Shown here: positions 22,217-31,615 of the stretch, one piece after another
Layout: every line of letters starts with the position of its first letter
Numbering within the stretch: position 1 is the stretch's first letter
Source: Halomonas sp. LR3S48
GTDB lineage: Bacteria > Pseudomonadota > Gammaproteobacteria > Pseudomonadales > Halomonadaceae
Assembly (NCBI RefSeq): GCF_025725665.1
Contig: NZ_CP107009.1
Span: 3,286,001-3,350,000, forward strand
Length of the DNA: 64,000 nt
Direction: 5' to 3'
Translations under genes and position numbers: made by a program
The notes under the pieces: generated by a model
The model's input: only the letters and a program-made list of their open reading frames with translations
Database searches by the model: none
Told to the model about the DNA's origin: nothing

Positions 22217-23209
22217 GTGGCGATACCCGCTGATCAGCGCCCGCTTTACCGCGCCTTCATCGACCAGGGCCTGGAGACGTGGCTCGCTCGCCTGCCGGAA
22301 CAGCTGGCCCAAGGGCTCGACCGCAAGCGCTACGGCGACTTGCCGGCCTGGGAGAAAGCGGTGGCCAAGCTGCCTGCGCTGCCCGAGGTGCGTGATGTCC
22401 AGTTGGATGCCGATACGGTGACGGTGGATTGCGCCCTCGACGATAGCCGGCGCCGCCAGTGCGAGAGCCTGTTGAAGAAGCTCGCGCCGTGGCGCAAGGG
22501 CCCCTACCGGCTCGCCGGCATCCACATCGACACCGAGTGGCGCTCCGACTGGAAGTGGCGGCGGGTGGCGCCACATCTCACCGACCTGCGCGGCAGGCGA
22601 GTACTCGACGTCGGCGGTGGCAGCGGCTACCACGCCTGGCGCATGACCGGCGCCGGTGCTGCCTTCGTGCTGGTGATCGACCCCTCGCCGCGCTTCTATT
22701 ATCAATTCCAGGCGCTGCGTCATTTCGTCGGCGACGCCGACGGCGGGCGCACCCATTTCCTGCCGGTGGGCATCGAGGAGATGCCGGAGAAGCTCGCCTT
22801 CTTCGACACGGTGTTCTCCATGGGTGTGCTCTACCACCGCCCCTCGCCGCTGGAACACCTGCTGCAATTGAAGGACGCCCTGCGCCCCGGCGGCGAATTG
22901 GTGCTGGAAACGCTGGTAGTGGAAGGCGACGCTACCACCGTACTGCTGCCCGGCGAGCGCTACGCCGCCATGCCCAACGTCTACTTCCTGCCTTCTTCGA
23001 AGGCACTCTGCCAGTGGCTCGAACGTTGCGGGCTCATTAACGTGCGCGTGGTGGACGAGGCGGTCACCACGCTGGATGAGCAGCGCTCCACCGAGTGGAT
23101 GACCTTCCAGTCGCTGGCCGACTTTCTCGACCCGAACGATCCGAGCAAGACCCGCGAGGGGTATCCGGCGCCAAGGCGCGCCGTGGTGATAGCGACAAAA
23201 CCATTGTAA
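22217..23209 (+). CDS. cmoB: tRNA U34 carboxymethyltransferase CmoB
   Basis: Transfers the carboxymethyl group of carboxy-SAM to 5-hydroxyuridine-34, giving cmo5U. 330 residues from the GTG at 22217, which has AAGGAGG eight bases upstream inside the end of cmoA; a TTG at 22196 would lack such a site. The methyltransferase core is seen as DVGGGSGYHAWRM and FFDTVFSMGVLYHRPSPLEHL. Confidence 0.96.
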   Translation: MAIPADQRPLYRAFIDQGLETWLARLPEQLAQGLDRKRYGDLPAWEKAVAKLPALPEVRDVQLDADTVTVDCALDDSRRRQCESLLKKLAPWRKGPYRLAGIHIDTEWRSDWKWRRVAPHLTDLRGRRVLDVGGGSGYHAWRMTGAGAAFVLVIDPSPRFYYQFQALRHFVGDADGGRTHFLPVGIEEMPEKLAFFDTVFSMGVLYHRPSPLEHLLQLKDALRPGGELVLETLVVEGDATTVLLPGERYAAMPNVYFLPSSKALCQWLERCGLINVRVVDEAVTTLDEQRSTEWMTFQSLADFLDPNDPSKTREGYPAPRRAVVIATKPL

Positions 23210-23223
23210 CGAGAAATGGCGCG

Positions 23224-23652
23224 CTAGGACGTTTCGGCATCGAGCTCGACGCTTTCTGCGTCGTTCTCTGCCGCCAAGCCACTCAGGATCGGGCAATCCG
23301 GCCGCTTGTCTCCGTGGCAATGGTCCACCAGGTGCTCCAGGGTCTGGCGCATGTCCTGCAACTTCTTGATCTTGAGGTCCAGCTCCTCGATGTGCGCCTG
23401 AGCCACAGCCTTGACGTCGGCACTGGCCCGATGCCGGTCCTGCCACAGGGCGAGCAGGTTACCCATCTGCTCCACCGAGAAGCCCAGGTCACGGGCCCGA
23501 GAGATGAAACGAAGCGCGTGGACGTCCTTCTCGCTGAAGATCCGGTATCCCGACTCCGTGCGTCGCACCGGGGAAATCAGGCCGATGCTCTCGTAGTAGC
23601 GAATCATCTTTTCCGAGATGCCGGATGCCTTCGACGCTTGACCGATATTCAT
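23224..23652 (-). CDS. cueR: Copper-responsive MerR regulator CueR
   Basis: 142 residues. N-terminal winged helix (MNIGQASKASGISEKMIRYY), dimerisation helix, then the metal loop with C112 and C120 (HCHGDKRPDC), the same positions and spacing as E. coli CueR. S77, which marks Cu(I)/Ag(I)/Au(I) sensors as opposed to divalent-metal sensors, is present. It should activate promoters with 19-bp spacers; three such promoters are found in this window. The frame continues 56 codons upstream but the ATG at 23652 is the family start. Divergent from copZ. Confidence 0.95.
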   Translation of the reverse strand: MNIGQASKASGISEKMIRYYESIGLISPVRRTESGYRIFSEKDVHALRFISRARDLGFSVEQMGNLLALWQDRHRASADVKAVAQAHIEELDLKIKKLQDMRQTLEHLVDHCHGDKRPDCPILSGLAAENDAESVELDAETS

Positions 23653-23867
23653 CGGGTACCTCCAAGTCATGGACACGCAGGGATACCCCATCTCGAACCA
23701 CTGAGAGGTGCCTGCCTTGAACCCCGGACGGTGGGGCCAACTCTCCAAGAATAGGAAACTTCGGGAAAGTCGTCCTCTTCCCTTGCGCCGCCAAGCGCCC
23801 GAAGCTGCCATTGAGGACATGCCGGTACCCAGCCCGCCGAGGGCGGCGGATAACCTTGCTTTCCCGC

Positions 23868-23898
23868 TTGACCTTCCAATGGTGGGAAGCCTTAGGCT
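23868..23898 (+). promoter_or_regulatory. CueR-type promoter of copZ
   Basis: -35 TTGACC (23868-23873), 19-bp spacer, -10 TAGGCT (23893-23898). The spacer carries the imperfect dyad ACCTTCC / GGAAG expected of a CueR operator. It lies 33 bases upstream of the copZ ATG. Confidence 0.88.
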
Positions 23899-23930
23899 GA
23901 AAACTCCCCAAAACCCAATGAGGAAGGATC

Positions 23931-24128
23931 ATGCCGACATTCAATGTCCCCCAGATGACCTGTGGCCACTGCGCCTCGACCGTCACCACCGCGATCAAGG
24001 CTGTCGATGCCAATGCCAGCGTGGACATCGACCTTGAGCAGCGCCAAGTGACCGTCGAGAGCAGCGCCGATACGGCGGCCCTGGCTGCTGTCCTCAAGGA
24101 AGCCGGCTATCCCAACGAGCTGGCGTAG
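23931..24128 (+). CDS. copZ: Copper chaperone CopZ
   Basis: 65-residue HMA-domain protein; the Cu(I) site is MTCGHC (C11, C14) and the fold ends VLKEAGYPNEL. Carries cytosolic Cu(I) to CopA. Expression should be CueR-activated from the promoter directly upstream. In many relatives copA is adjacent, but here copA lies about 11.6 kb downstream, beyond transport and catabolic genes. Confidence 0.95.
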   Translation: MPTFNVPQMTCGHCASTVTTAIKAVDANASVDIDLEQRQVTVESSADTAALAAVLKEAGYPNELA

Positions 24129-24133
24129 TACTG

Positions 24134-24170
24134 AGGGGGCCGAGGGTACGGCGCGTATCCGTGGCCCCCT
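24134..24170 (+). terminator. Hairpin after copZ
   Basis: Arms AGGGGGCC (24134-24141) and GGCCCCCT (24163-24170), six bases after the copZ stop. No T-run follows; terminator by position. Confidence 0.6.
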
Positions 24171-24260
24171 GATTCGCCACCGATCTCATCACGATCCGGA
24201 GGATGGCTCTGTCCGGCGCGTTGCGTCCCATTCCCGGCATGAATGACGCTTCGCCGGGGC

Positions 24261-25715
24261 TCACGAGAATCCGAGCACGGATTTCGTCTCCAGATACTCC
24301 TCCATGCCCTCGATGCCGTATTCGCGGCCGTTTCCCGAGCGCTTGTAGCCGCCGAAGGGTGCGTTGGGGTCCCAGGCCGGATAATTGATGTGCACCTGTC
24401 CGGAGCGGATCCGAGCCGCCACGGCCCGCGCCGCCTCGAGATTCTCGCCCTGGACATGGGCGCCGAGGCCGTAGACTGTGTCGTTGGCAATCGCCACGGC
24501 TTCGTCAACGGTGTCATAGGGAATGACGCTGAGGACCGGCCCGAAGATTTCCTCCTGAGCGATCCTCATTCCAGTCCGCACCTCGGAGAAGACGGTGGGG
24601 CGGACATAGAAGCCCCGGTTCAGGCCCTCGGGCCGGCCAGCCCCCCCGCACACGAGCCGTGCGCCCTCGCCGATCCCGACGTCGATCATCTGCCGTACGC
24701 GCTCGAACTGGGCCCGGTTCGCCACCGGGCCATGGGTCGTCGCCTCCGCACGCGGATCGCCGACCACCATGCTGGATACCGCCTCGCGCGCGAGACGCTC
24801 GACCTCCCGGAGGTGCTGGCGGGGCACGATCATACGCGTAGGAGCGCTGCAGGACTGCCCGAGGTTGCGGAACGCGGCCGCCACACCAGGTGCGACGGCA
24901 CGAGCCAGGTCCGCATCCGGCAGGATGACGTTGGGCGACTTGCCGCCGAGTTCCAGGGCCACGCGCTTCACCGTCGGCGCTGCCGCCTGGCTCACCAGGA
25001 CGCCGGCCCGGGTCGAGCCGGTCAGCGAGATCATGTCCACCTCGGGGTGGGCCGACAGGGCCGCACCGACCCCGGGGCCATCGCCGTTCACCAGGTTGAA
25101 GACGCCCGGCGGGAACCCGGCGTCCTGCACCACTTCGGCGAAGAGCAAGGCGCTCAGGGGGGACAGCTCGCTGGGCTTCAGCACGACCGTACACCCTGCC
25201 GCCAGGGCAGCCCCCACCTTGGCGGTGATCTGGTAAAGCGGCCAGTTCCAGGGCGTGATCAGGCCGCACACGCCGATCGGCTCGCGCAGGATGGCCGTGG
25301 TGCCGCGCTGGGAGAGGAACGGGTAAGTGGCCAGGTTGTCCCGTGCCACGCGAATGTGCTCCGCCGCCAGCGGCACCTGAGCGCTGCGCGCATAGCCGAT
25401 GGCCGCCCCCATTTCCAGCGAGATCGCCTGGGCGAACCATTCCGCACGCTCGAGGATCAGGGCGTGGACGCGATCCAGAAGCGTGGCCCGGCTCTCGGCG
25501 GAGGTGGCGGCCCAGCCCGCAAAGGCGCGACTTGCCGCGGCCACCGCCGTATCGACATCCGCACTACTGCCCAGGGCGATCTCGGCGACGGACTCCTCCG
25601 TCGAGGGGTCGACGACAGCACTTCGGGTCGAGCGCTCGGGCAAGGTCCACTCGCCGTCGATGAACATGCGATCGAGACGGCCTGCGTTGTTGAGATGTGC
25701 GATGGGCGAGGTCAT
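24261..25715 (-). CDS. NAD(P)-dependent aldehyde dehydrogenase
   Basis: 484 residues of the aldehyde dehydrogenase superfamily. TPWNWPLYQI holds the active-site Asn, LTGSTRAGVLV the cofactor loop, ALELGGKSPNV the general base and NLGQSCSAPTR the nucleophilic Cys. The C-terminal FGGYKRSGNGREYGIEGMEEYLETK is typical of broad-substrate enzymes. ATG at 25715 has AAGGA nine bases upstream. Divergent from the M20 hydrolase, so the pair may form one catabolic unit; substrate unknown. Confidence 0.9.
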   Translation of the reverse strand: MTSPIAHLNNAGRLDRMFIDGEWTLPERSTRSAVVDPSTEESVAEIALGSSADVDTAVAAASRAFAGWAATSAESRATLLDRVHALILERAEWFAQAISLEMGAAIGYARSAQVPLAAEHIRVARDNLATYPFLSQRGTTAILREPIGVCGLITPWNWPLYQITAKVGAALAAGCTVVLKPSELSPLSALLFAEVVQDAGFPPGVFNLVNGDGPGVGAALSAHPEVDMISLTGSTRAGVLVSQAAAPTVKRVALELGGKSPNVILPDADLARAVAPGVAAAFRNLGQSCSAPTRMIVPRQHLREVERLAREAVSSMVVGDPRAEATTHGPVANRAQFERVRQMIDVGIGEGARLVCGGAGRPEGLNRGFYVRPTVFSEVRTGMRIAQEEIFGPVLSVIPYDTVDEAVAIANDTVYGLGAHVQGENLEAARAVAARIRSGQVHINYPAWDPNAPFGGYKRSGNGREYGIEGMEEYLETKSVLGFS

Positions 25716-26068
25716 GGAAATCGATCCTTGTGACGACAGTGGGCTCCCGAGATGGGCAAGAAAATACGGGCTCGAAGTGGCCGGGCTCAGAAAAACGCCT
25801 GGCTGGCGATCGCGAACTGGTGGATGCCGGTTTCGACCTTCAGAGCCGCGGTAAAGCGCGAACAAAGTCAGTGTGTTCCGTTGCCGTCCACTGTAACGCC
25901 AGCCACGCGGTACGGGCTGCTCATTTCGCAGAGTGAACGGTAGGAAATGTCATTAAACCACCCGGTATCGGCAAGATACTGTCGCTGCTCTCGTGCATGA
26001 TATGAGCACGCCCTTCCGGCAACCCGAGGGGGCGGGACATGGCTGAAGCTGCTCGACGGAGGCTGAAA
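25716..26068. promoter_or_regulatory. Divergent promoter region, ALDH / M20 hydrolase
   Basis: About 350 bases without a gene, holding promoters for both flanking genes. CGTGC / GCACG arms (25992-25996 and 26006-26010) form a dyad about 60 bases before the M20 start, a possible operator. No CueR-type box is visible here. Confidence 0.35.
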
Positions 26069-27229
26069 ATGTCAGACAAGGGATCGGAAATCGATGATCT
26101 GGTAGCGCCGCTGGTATCGTTTCGCCGCGATCTGCATGCCCACCCCGAACTTGCCTACGAAGAACGCCGTACGTCGCGCAAGATAGAAGAGGCGCTGCGC
26201 CAGCTCGGGCTGGAAGTTCATACGGGCATCGGCGGAACTGGTGTCGTCGCCTCCCTGAAGGTAGGCAGTTCCGAACGCGCTATCGGCTTGCGTGCCGACA
26301 TGGATGCGCTGCCTTTCCATGAGGAGACCGGACTGCCTTACGCCAGCCGCACCCCGGGTGTCTTCCATGGCTGCGGCCACGATGGCCATGTGGCGATGCT
26401 GCTCGGCGCCGCCCAGCAGCTGGCGCGCACCCGTCGCTTCGACGGTACCGTCCATTTCATTTTTCAGCCGGCCGAGGAAGGACACGCCGGCGCCCGAGCC
26501 ATGGTCGAGGATGGGTTGTTCGAGCGGTTTCCCTGCGACCGGGTTTTCGCCCTCCACAACTGGCCGGACCTTCCGGCCGGGACGGTTTCGACGCGGCCGG
26601 GGCCCATCATGGCGGCGGCCGACAAGTTCGACATCCTGGTTGAAGGGCGCGGCGCCCATGCCGCGATGCCGCACAAGACGCCCGACGCGATCCTGGCCGC
26701 CAGCGACCTCGTCACCCAGCTCAACGGGCTGGTGTCTCGCCGGATTCCGCCGATGTCCACGGCGGTGCTCTCGGTCACCCGGATTGAAGGCGGAAGTTCG
26801 CACAATGTCCTGCCCGCCGCGGTCCGTGTCGTCGGCACGGTGCGCACCTTCGACATCGCGGTGCAGGACAAGATCGAGGAAGCCTTGCGGCAGGTCGCCG
26901 CGGGCGTCGCCCTCGCCAGCGGCACACGCGTGAGCGTGACCTACCAGCGCTACTACCCGGCGACGATCAATGACGCGGCTGCCGCCGACGAGGCGTTGGC
27001 CGCCGCCGCCGGCGTGGCCCACGCCGAACTCGCCGCGGAACCGGCCTTCACCTCGGAGGATTTCGCCTTCATGCTGCAGGCGTGCAAGGGCGCTTATCTC
27101 TGGTTGGGTCAGGGGCGCGGCGACGCAGAGGTACCGCTGCACCACCCCCGTTACGACTTCAACGACGACGTGCTGGCAACCGGGATTCGCCTGCACGTCG
27201 CGCTCGCCGAACGCTATCTGGCGAGCTGA
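26069..27229 (+). CDS. M20-family amidohydrolase (hippurate-hydrolase-like)
   Basis: 386 residues, di-metal peptidase/amidase that cleaves N-acyl amino acids or related amides. Metal-binding motifs: GCGHDGH around residues 94-100, QPAEEGHAGA and the dimerisation-domain HAAMPHKTPDAI. The ATG at 26069 has CGGAGG upstream; an in-frame ATG at 26039 is less well placed. No signal peptide. Its location beside an aldehyde dehydrogenase and a peptide/opine-type transporter suggests it acts on an imported amide, but no direct link is visible. Confidence 0.9.
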   Translation: MSDKGSEIDDLVAPLVSFRRDLHAHPELAYEERRTSRKIEEALRQLGLEVHTGIGGTGVVASLKVGSSERAIGLRADMDALPFHEETGLPYASRTPGVFHGCGHDGHVAMLLGAAQQLARTRRFDGTVHFIFQPAEEGHAGARAMVEDGLFERFPCDRVFALHNWPDLPAGTVSTRPGPIMAAADKFDILVEGRGAHAAMPHKTPDAILAASDLVTQLNGLVSRRIPPMSTAVLSVTRIEGGSSHNVLPAAVRVVGTVRTFDIAVQDKIEEALRQVAAGVALASGTRVSVTYQRYYPATINDAAAADEALAAAAGVAHAELAAEPAFTSEDFAFMLQACKGAYLWLGQGRGDAEVPLHHPRYDFNDDVLATGIRLHVALAERYLAS

Positions 27230-27311
27230 GCGGTAGCGCAAGGAGACTCGCTGGCCGACCGATATCGAAGCCTGACCGGCGGCCAGGGCCATCACCACAG
27301 ATCGGTCCCCT

Positions 27312-28643
27312 TTACAGGCGCCCCACTCGGCCACCCGGGGCTGGCCAGTTGCCATGCAGATCGTCGATCACGATGGGGTGGGCGTGGCGCCCTCCCTGGG
27401 CATCCGCGAGGTGAGGGTCGTCGGGGGACAGGTCCGCATGCTCATGCTCCACCGTCAGCACCAGCCCGGCCGGCCAGGCGCGCACGGCCAGCACGGTTCC
27501 CAGCAGCGCCAGCACGCCAAGCACCAGGAAGACAGCATCGAGACCATATCGGGCGCCCACCACGCCGGCGGTGGGATAGGTCACCAACCAGGCCGCATGC
27601 GAAATGGAGAAATGCGCCGCAAAGACCGCAGGGCGGTCACTCTCCCTGGACGAATGGAGCAGTACCCGCCCCGCCGTGGTCACACCCGCCCCCAGGGCAG
27701 CCCCCAGTAGCGGCCAAAGCAGCAGCAGGCTCCATAGCGTCTGCGGTGTCAGCGCCCCGATGGCCATCGCCAGCACGGTGGCCAGGCAGCCCGCCAGCAT
27801 GATGGTCCGGTCCCGGACACGATGGATGATGTGAGGCACCAGCAGCGCCACGCTCATGGAACCGGCACCGAAGCAGGCCATGACCAGCGCCACCTCGCGC
27901 TGCCCCAACCCCAGCACGCCCTGCACGTAGACCACGGTGTTCACCAGCACCATGGCACCGCCCGCGGCGATGGCGAAGTGGATGGCGGTGAGCCCCTTCA
28001 GGCTGGGGGTATGGAGGAAGATCTTCACTCCCCGCAGTGCGCGGGCGGTGTAGGAACGCTGCTCGGCGCGCTCGACGCGTGGCAGCGCGGTCATGGCGAT
28101 GATCGCCGCCGATGCGAACATTCCCAGCGCCGTGCCGACGAACAGCAGGTTGAAGGACATCAGGGTCAACAGATAGGCGGCCAGCAGGGGACTGAGAAGG
28201 TTTTCCAGGTCGTGCGCCAGCCGGGTCAGGGCGAGCCCCTTCACGTAGCGACGCTCCTCTCGCAGCACCGCGGGAATCGTGGCCTGCAGCGTCGGCGTGA
28301 AGGCCGCCGATGCCGACTGCAGCACGAAGATCAGTACGTAGACCTGCCACACCTCGGTGACGAAGGGAAGCAGCAGCACCACGCTGCCACGCAGCATTTC
28401 CAGAACGATCAGCACCTGACGTCGGGGCAAGCGTTCGGCGAAGGCCTGCGCCAGCGGTGCGACAATGACGTAGGCGACCATCTTGATGGCCAGTGCCGTG
28501 CCCATGACCACCCCCGCCCGCTCTTGCGCCAGCTCGTAGGCCAGCAGCGCCAGCGCGATGGTGGCAAGGCCCGTACCCAGCAGTGCCATGCACTGGGCAG
28601 AGAACAGACGGCGGTATCGCCAATCCTGCAGGGGTTCGAACAT
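27312..28643 (-). CDS. MFS exporter with His-rich tail, last gene of transport operon
   Basis: 443 residues, about 12 hydrophobic segments, starting MFEPLQDWRYRRLFSAQCMALLGTGL as in the drug/siderophore-exporter branch (MFS_3-like). The cytoplasmic C-terminal tail after the last helix is rich in His and acidic residues (EHEHADLSPDDPHL, GRHAHP, DDLHG), unusual for a drug exporter and suggestive of metal sensing or binding. The start lies 12 bases after the upstream ATPase stop and has GAGGTGG. In staphylopine-type clusters the last gene, cntE, is an MFS metallophore exporter in this same position; that equivalence is inference from gene order. Confidence 0.85.
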   Translation of the reverse strand: MFEPLQDWRYRRLFSAQCMALLGTGLATIALALLAYELAQERAGVVMGTALAIKMVAYVIVAPLAQAFAERLPRRQVLIVLEMLRGSVVLLLPFVTEVWQVYVLIFVLQSASAAFTPTLQATIPAVLREERRYVKGLALTRLAHDLENLLSPLLAAYLLTLMSFNLLFVGTALGMFASAAIIAMTALPRVERAEQRSYTARALRGVKIFLHTPSLKGLTAIHFAIAAGGAMVLVNTVVYVQGVLGLGQREVALVMACFGAGSMSVALLVPHIIHRVRDRTIMLAGCLATVLAMAIGALTPQTLWSLLLLWPLLGAALGAGVTTAGRVLLHSSRESDRPAVFAAHFSISHAAWLVTYPTAGVVGARYGLDAVFLVLGVLALLGTVLAVRAWPAGLVLTVEHEHADLSPDDPHLADAQGGRHAHPIVIDDLHGNWPAPGGRVGRL

Positions 28644-28654
28644 GATCCACCTCG

Positions 28655-29710
28655 CTAGCCGGAACTCGCTGCCGCCATGTCCAGCCGACCGGCAGGGTCA
28701 CCCTCCCCTGGCGCAGCGGCATGATAGGGGCAGCGAACCTGGTGCCCCTCGCTGGTGGCGATCAATTCGGGAAGGGAACGACTGCACGCCGGCCTGGCAA
28801 TGGGGCAGCGGGGATGGAAACTGCAACCCGGCGGCGGCGCAATCGGGCTTGGCGGTTCACCGCGTGCCATGGCACACCCTTCGAGTCCTTTCTCCTCGAG
28901 CATCGAGGCGTTGATCAGCGAGCGGGTGTAGGGATGCAGCGGGTTCGCGAAGAGTTCCTCGCTCTCGGCCACCTCGACGATGCGGCCCAGGTACATCACC
29001 GCCACTCGATCGCAGAGGTAATGCACCACGCGCAGGTCATGGGAGATGACCACCAGGGTGAGGTCGTAGCGCTTCCTGAGCGATGCCAGGAGATTCAGGA
29101 TCTGGGAGCGCATCGAGGAATCCAGCGCCGAGGTGGGCTCGTCACACACCAGCACCTTCGGCTCGAGTAGCAGGGCACGCGCGATCACCACCCGCTGCAG
29201 CTGCCCCCCGGAGCACTGGCTGGGGAAGCGGTTGATGAAGCTCGAATCCAGGCCGACATCGTCCAGGGCCCGAATGATCCGCTGCAGCCGCTCGGGCCGG
29301 GTCCCGATGCGGTTCTGGGAAAGCGGCGCATACAGGCTGCGGCCTATCGTCATGCGAGGATCCAGCGCACTGAACGGATCCTGGAACACCAGTTGCACGG
29401 TGCGGCGCAGACGCCTGCGCTCGCTGCCCCTGGCCGACGAGACGTCGATACCGTCGATATCGATATGGCCCGAGGTCAGCGACGACATGCCGAGAATCAG
29501 CCGCGCCAAGGTACTCTTGCCGCAGCCCGATTCGCCTACCAGACCCAGGGATTCGCCCGGGGTCACGGAAAGCGTGATGCCATCCACGGAACGTACCTGC
29601 CGCCGCTGGCGGAAAAGACCGCCGCGCAGCGGATAGTATTTCATGGCCTCGGTGACGTTCAGAATCGGGCCACCCACCGCGTGAGGAATGGTGCGTGTCT
29701 CAACAGCCAT
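28655..29710 (-). CDS. Opp/Nik-type ABC transporter ATPase (DppF position)
   Basis: 351 residues. Walker A GESGCGKS, ABC signature CSGGQLQR, Walker B VLVCDEPTSALD and the C-terminal oligopeptide-ATPase extension with GCSFHPRCPIARPAC. The ATG at 29710 overlaps the upstream ATPase by 11 bases; the frame extends 84 codons further but that segment is antisense-like low complexity. Pairs with the next ATPase to power the two permeases of this operon. Confidence 0.93.
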   Translation of the reverse strand: MAVETRTIPHAVGGPILNVTEAMKYYPLRGGLFRQRRQVRSVDGITLSVTPGESLGLVGESGCGKSTLARLILGMSSLTSGHIDIDGIDVSSARGSERRRLRRTVQLVFQDPFSALDPRMTIGRSLYAPLSQNRIGTRPERLQRIIRALDDVGLDSSFINRFPSQCSGGQLQRVVIARALLLEPKVLVCDEPTSALDSSMRSQILNLLASLRKRYDLTLVVISHDLRVVHYLCDRVAVMYLGRIVEVAESEELFANPLHPYTRSLINASMLEEKGLEGCAMARGEPPSPIAPPPGCSFHPRCPIARPACSRSLPELIATSEGHQVRCPYHAAAPGEGDPAGRLDMAAASSG

Positions 29711-30788
29711 CGCGATGGCCCTCCAGTTGGGTCTGACAGATCCTGATGGCCTGCGCCTGGACGTCGTTCGGCGCCCCGTCCCAGCAGCGTGCGCAGCAGT
29801 CGGGGCCGCCATGCTCGACCATCGGGGGGGCAACCTGCGAGCAGACTTCCGGGTGCCCCCACTTTTCGGCGACCTGACAGCGCGAACGGAACCGGCACCC
29901 CGGGATCTCCGACAGCAGTTCCGGGGGCGTGCCCGGAATGGCGTACAGCTCCCCCGACTCATCCGCCTGCAGGAGTGAACAATGGATCAGCGATTGAGTG
30001 TAGGGGTGCTTGGGGCTGTGAAGGATCTCGTCGGTGGTGCCCTGCTCCACGATCTCGCCCGAGTACATCACGGCCACCCGGTCCGCGATCGCCGAGACCA
30101 CCGAGAGGTCATGAGTGATCAGCAGGATGGAGAGATTGCGTTCACGGCGCTTGCGATCCAGCAGCTGCAGAATCTGTGCCTGTACGGTAACGTCCAGCGC
30201 CGTGGTCGGCTCGTCGGCGATGAGCAGATCGGGATCGGCGCTCAGTGCCGCGGCGATCATCACCCGCTGCGCCATCCCCCCGGACATCTGGTGCGGATAG
30301 CACTTCATCCGCTCTTCGGGTTCCGGGATCCCCACGTCGCGAAACAGCTGGACGACCCGCTCGTGCTCCTCTTCGGCGGTCAGATGCTGGTGGACGTGCA
30401 GCGCCTCGCCGGCCTGGGCGCCCACCGTGCAGGTCGGATCAAGCATCACGTGTGGCTGCTGAAACAGCATCGCGATCCTGGAGCCACGGATCTTGTTGAA
30501 ATTCTCCTCGGACAGGGAAAGCACCTCTTCCCCGCCGACGCGTACCGACCCTCCGAGTATTGAGATGCCAGAAGGCATCAGGCGCATCAGGCTGCGCGCC
30601 GTCATGCTCTTGCCGGAGCCCGATTCGCCGACCAGGGCCAGAATCTCACCCCGCCGAATGGTCAGGTTCAGGTCATTGATGATGGCACCGACACCAGGAA
30701 CACCGACGGTGAGATGCTCGACCTCGAGAACCGGGGCGCATACCTCCGGTCGCAACTGATGCTGCACGGTCGTTTGGTTGGCAAGCAT
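29700..30788 (-). CDS. Opp/Nik-type ABC transporter ATPase (DppD position)
   Basis: 362 residues. Walker A GESGSGKS, signature MSGGMAQR, Walker [13 protein letters not shown], and the oligopeptide C-terminal domain with GCRFRSRC. The last 40 residues are unusually Cys-rich ([14 protein letters not shown], final DGC). It is separated from permease 2 by a GntR gene, which is uncommon for this operon type. Confidence 0.93.
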   Translation of the reverse strand: MLANQTTVQHQLRPEVCAPVLEVEHLTVGVPGVGAIINDLNLTIRRGEILALVGESGSGKSMTARSLMRLMPSGISILGGSVRVGGEEVLSLSEENFNKIRGSRIAMLFQQPHVMLDPTCTVGAQAGEALHVHQHLTAEEEHERVVQLFRDVGIPEPEERMKCYPHQMSGGMAQRVMIAAALSADPDLLIADEPTTALDVTVQAQILQLLDRKRRERNLSILLITHDLSVVSAIADRVAVMYSGEIVEQGTTDEILHSPKHPYTQSLIHCSLLQADESGELYAIPGTPPELLSEIPGCRFRSRCQVAEKWGHPEVCSQVAPPMVEHGGPDCCARCWDGAPNDVQAQAIRICQTQLEGHRDGC

Positions 30789-30861
30789 TTTTCATCCCCT
30801 CTGTTGTGATTATGTGGGTGATTGTGTCTAGCCACGCCTATTCGATATCCGGCATGGCGCC

Positions 30862-31584
30862 TCAGCCTTTTTCCATACCCGAGGCCGCCAATTTTCCGTT
30901 TTCCTGCCTCGCTCTTTCCCAGGCATTGCAGATGGTTTCGACCGGTTCCTGGAGATGGTCGGCCATGGCTTTTTCGAGCTTTTCGGTGTCACCGCTCGCT
31001 ACCAGCTCTGCCAGGTACTCGTGCTCTTCGATCAGCCGACCGCGGCCGCGGTATACCCCGAGCAATTGATTGAGGCAGAGCCCCATTTCCGCCATCAGCG
31101 TGGCAAACAGGCGGGACAGCCGCCGACTGCCGGCGGCGTTCACCAGCTCGGAGTGAAAGCGAATGTCCAGGGAGGCGACCTCGGTCCACTCCTCCTCCTC
31201 GACGGCCTTTTTCATGGACGCCACGATGGCCCGGAGTCGAACGGAAAGCTCCTCTCCACGACCGGACTGAACAATGCGCCGCAATGCCGCGCGCTCTACC
31301 GCATCCCGGGTAAAATAGATGTCCTCGAGATCGTCCTCCGTGAGCTCCAGCACGAAAACGCCACGGTGCGGCTCGCTGACCAGCAGCCCCTCCTGCAGGA
31401 GGCGTTGGATGGCCTCCCTGACCGGCCCGCGACTGACGCCACAGCTCTCGGCGACCAGTTTTTCGTTCAACTGCATGCCCGGCGGATAGGCACCAGACAG
31501 GATGGCATCGCGAATCTGTTCGGTGACCATGCTCGACATGGTCGAGCGAACGACGGGTTTCGGTCCCGCATGCAGCTGCATCAT
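30862..31584 (-). CDS. GntR/FadR-family regulator (FCD domain)
   Basis: 240 residues: N-terminal winged helix (IRDAILSGAYPPGMQLNEKLVAESCGVSRGPVREAIQRL) followed by the all-helical FCD ligand domain with metal-type residues (D-x3-H in DIRFHSELV and HEYLAEL). Such regulators bind small carboxylates or metals. It sits inside the transport operon between the second permease and the first ATPase, with AAGGAG before the ATG. It may control this operon or the divergent ALDH/M20 pair. Confidence 0.9.
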   Translation of the reverse strand: MMQLHAGPKPVVRSTMSSMVTEQIRDAILSGAYPPGMQLNEKLVAESCGVSRGPVREAIQRLLQEGLLVSEPHRGVFVLELTEDDLEDIYFTRDAVERAALRRIVQSGRGEELSVRLRAIVASMKKAVEEEEWTEVASLDIRFHSELVNAAGSRRLSRLFATLMAEMGLCLNQLLGVYRGRGRLIEEHEYLAELVASGDTEKLEKAMADHLQEPVETICNAWERARQENGKLAASGMEKG

Positions 31585-31615
31585 GACGACTCTCCTTATC
31601 TCGATCGAAACTCAT

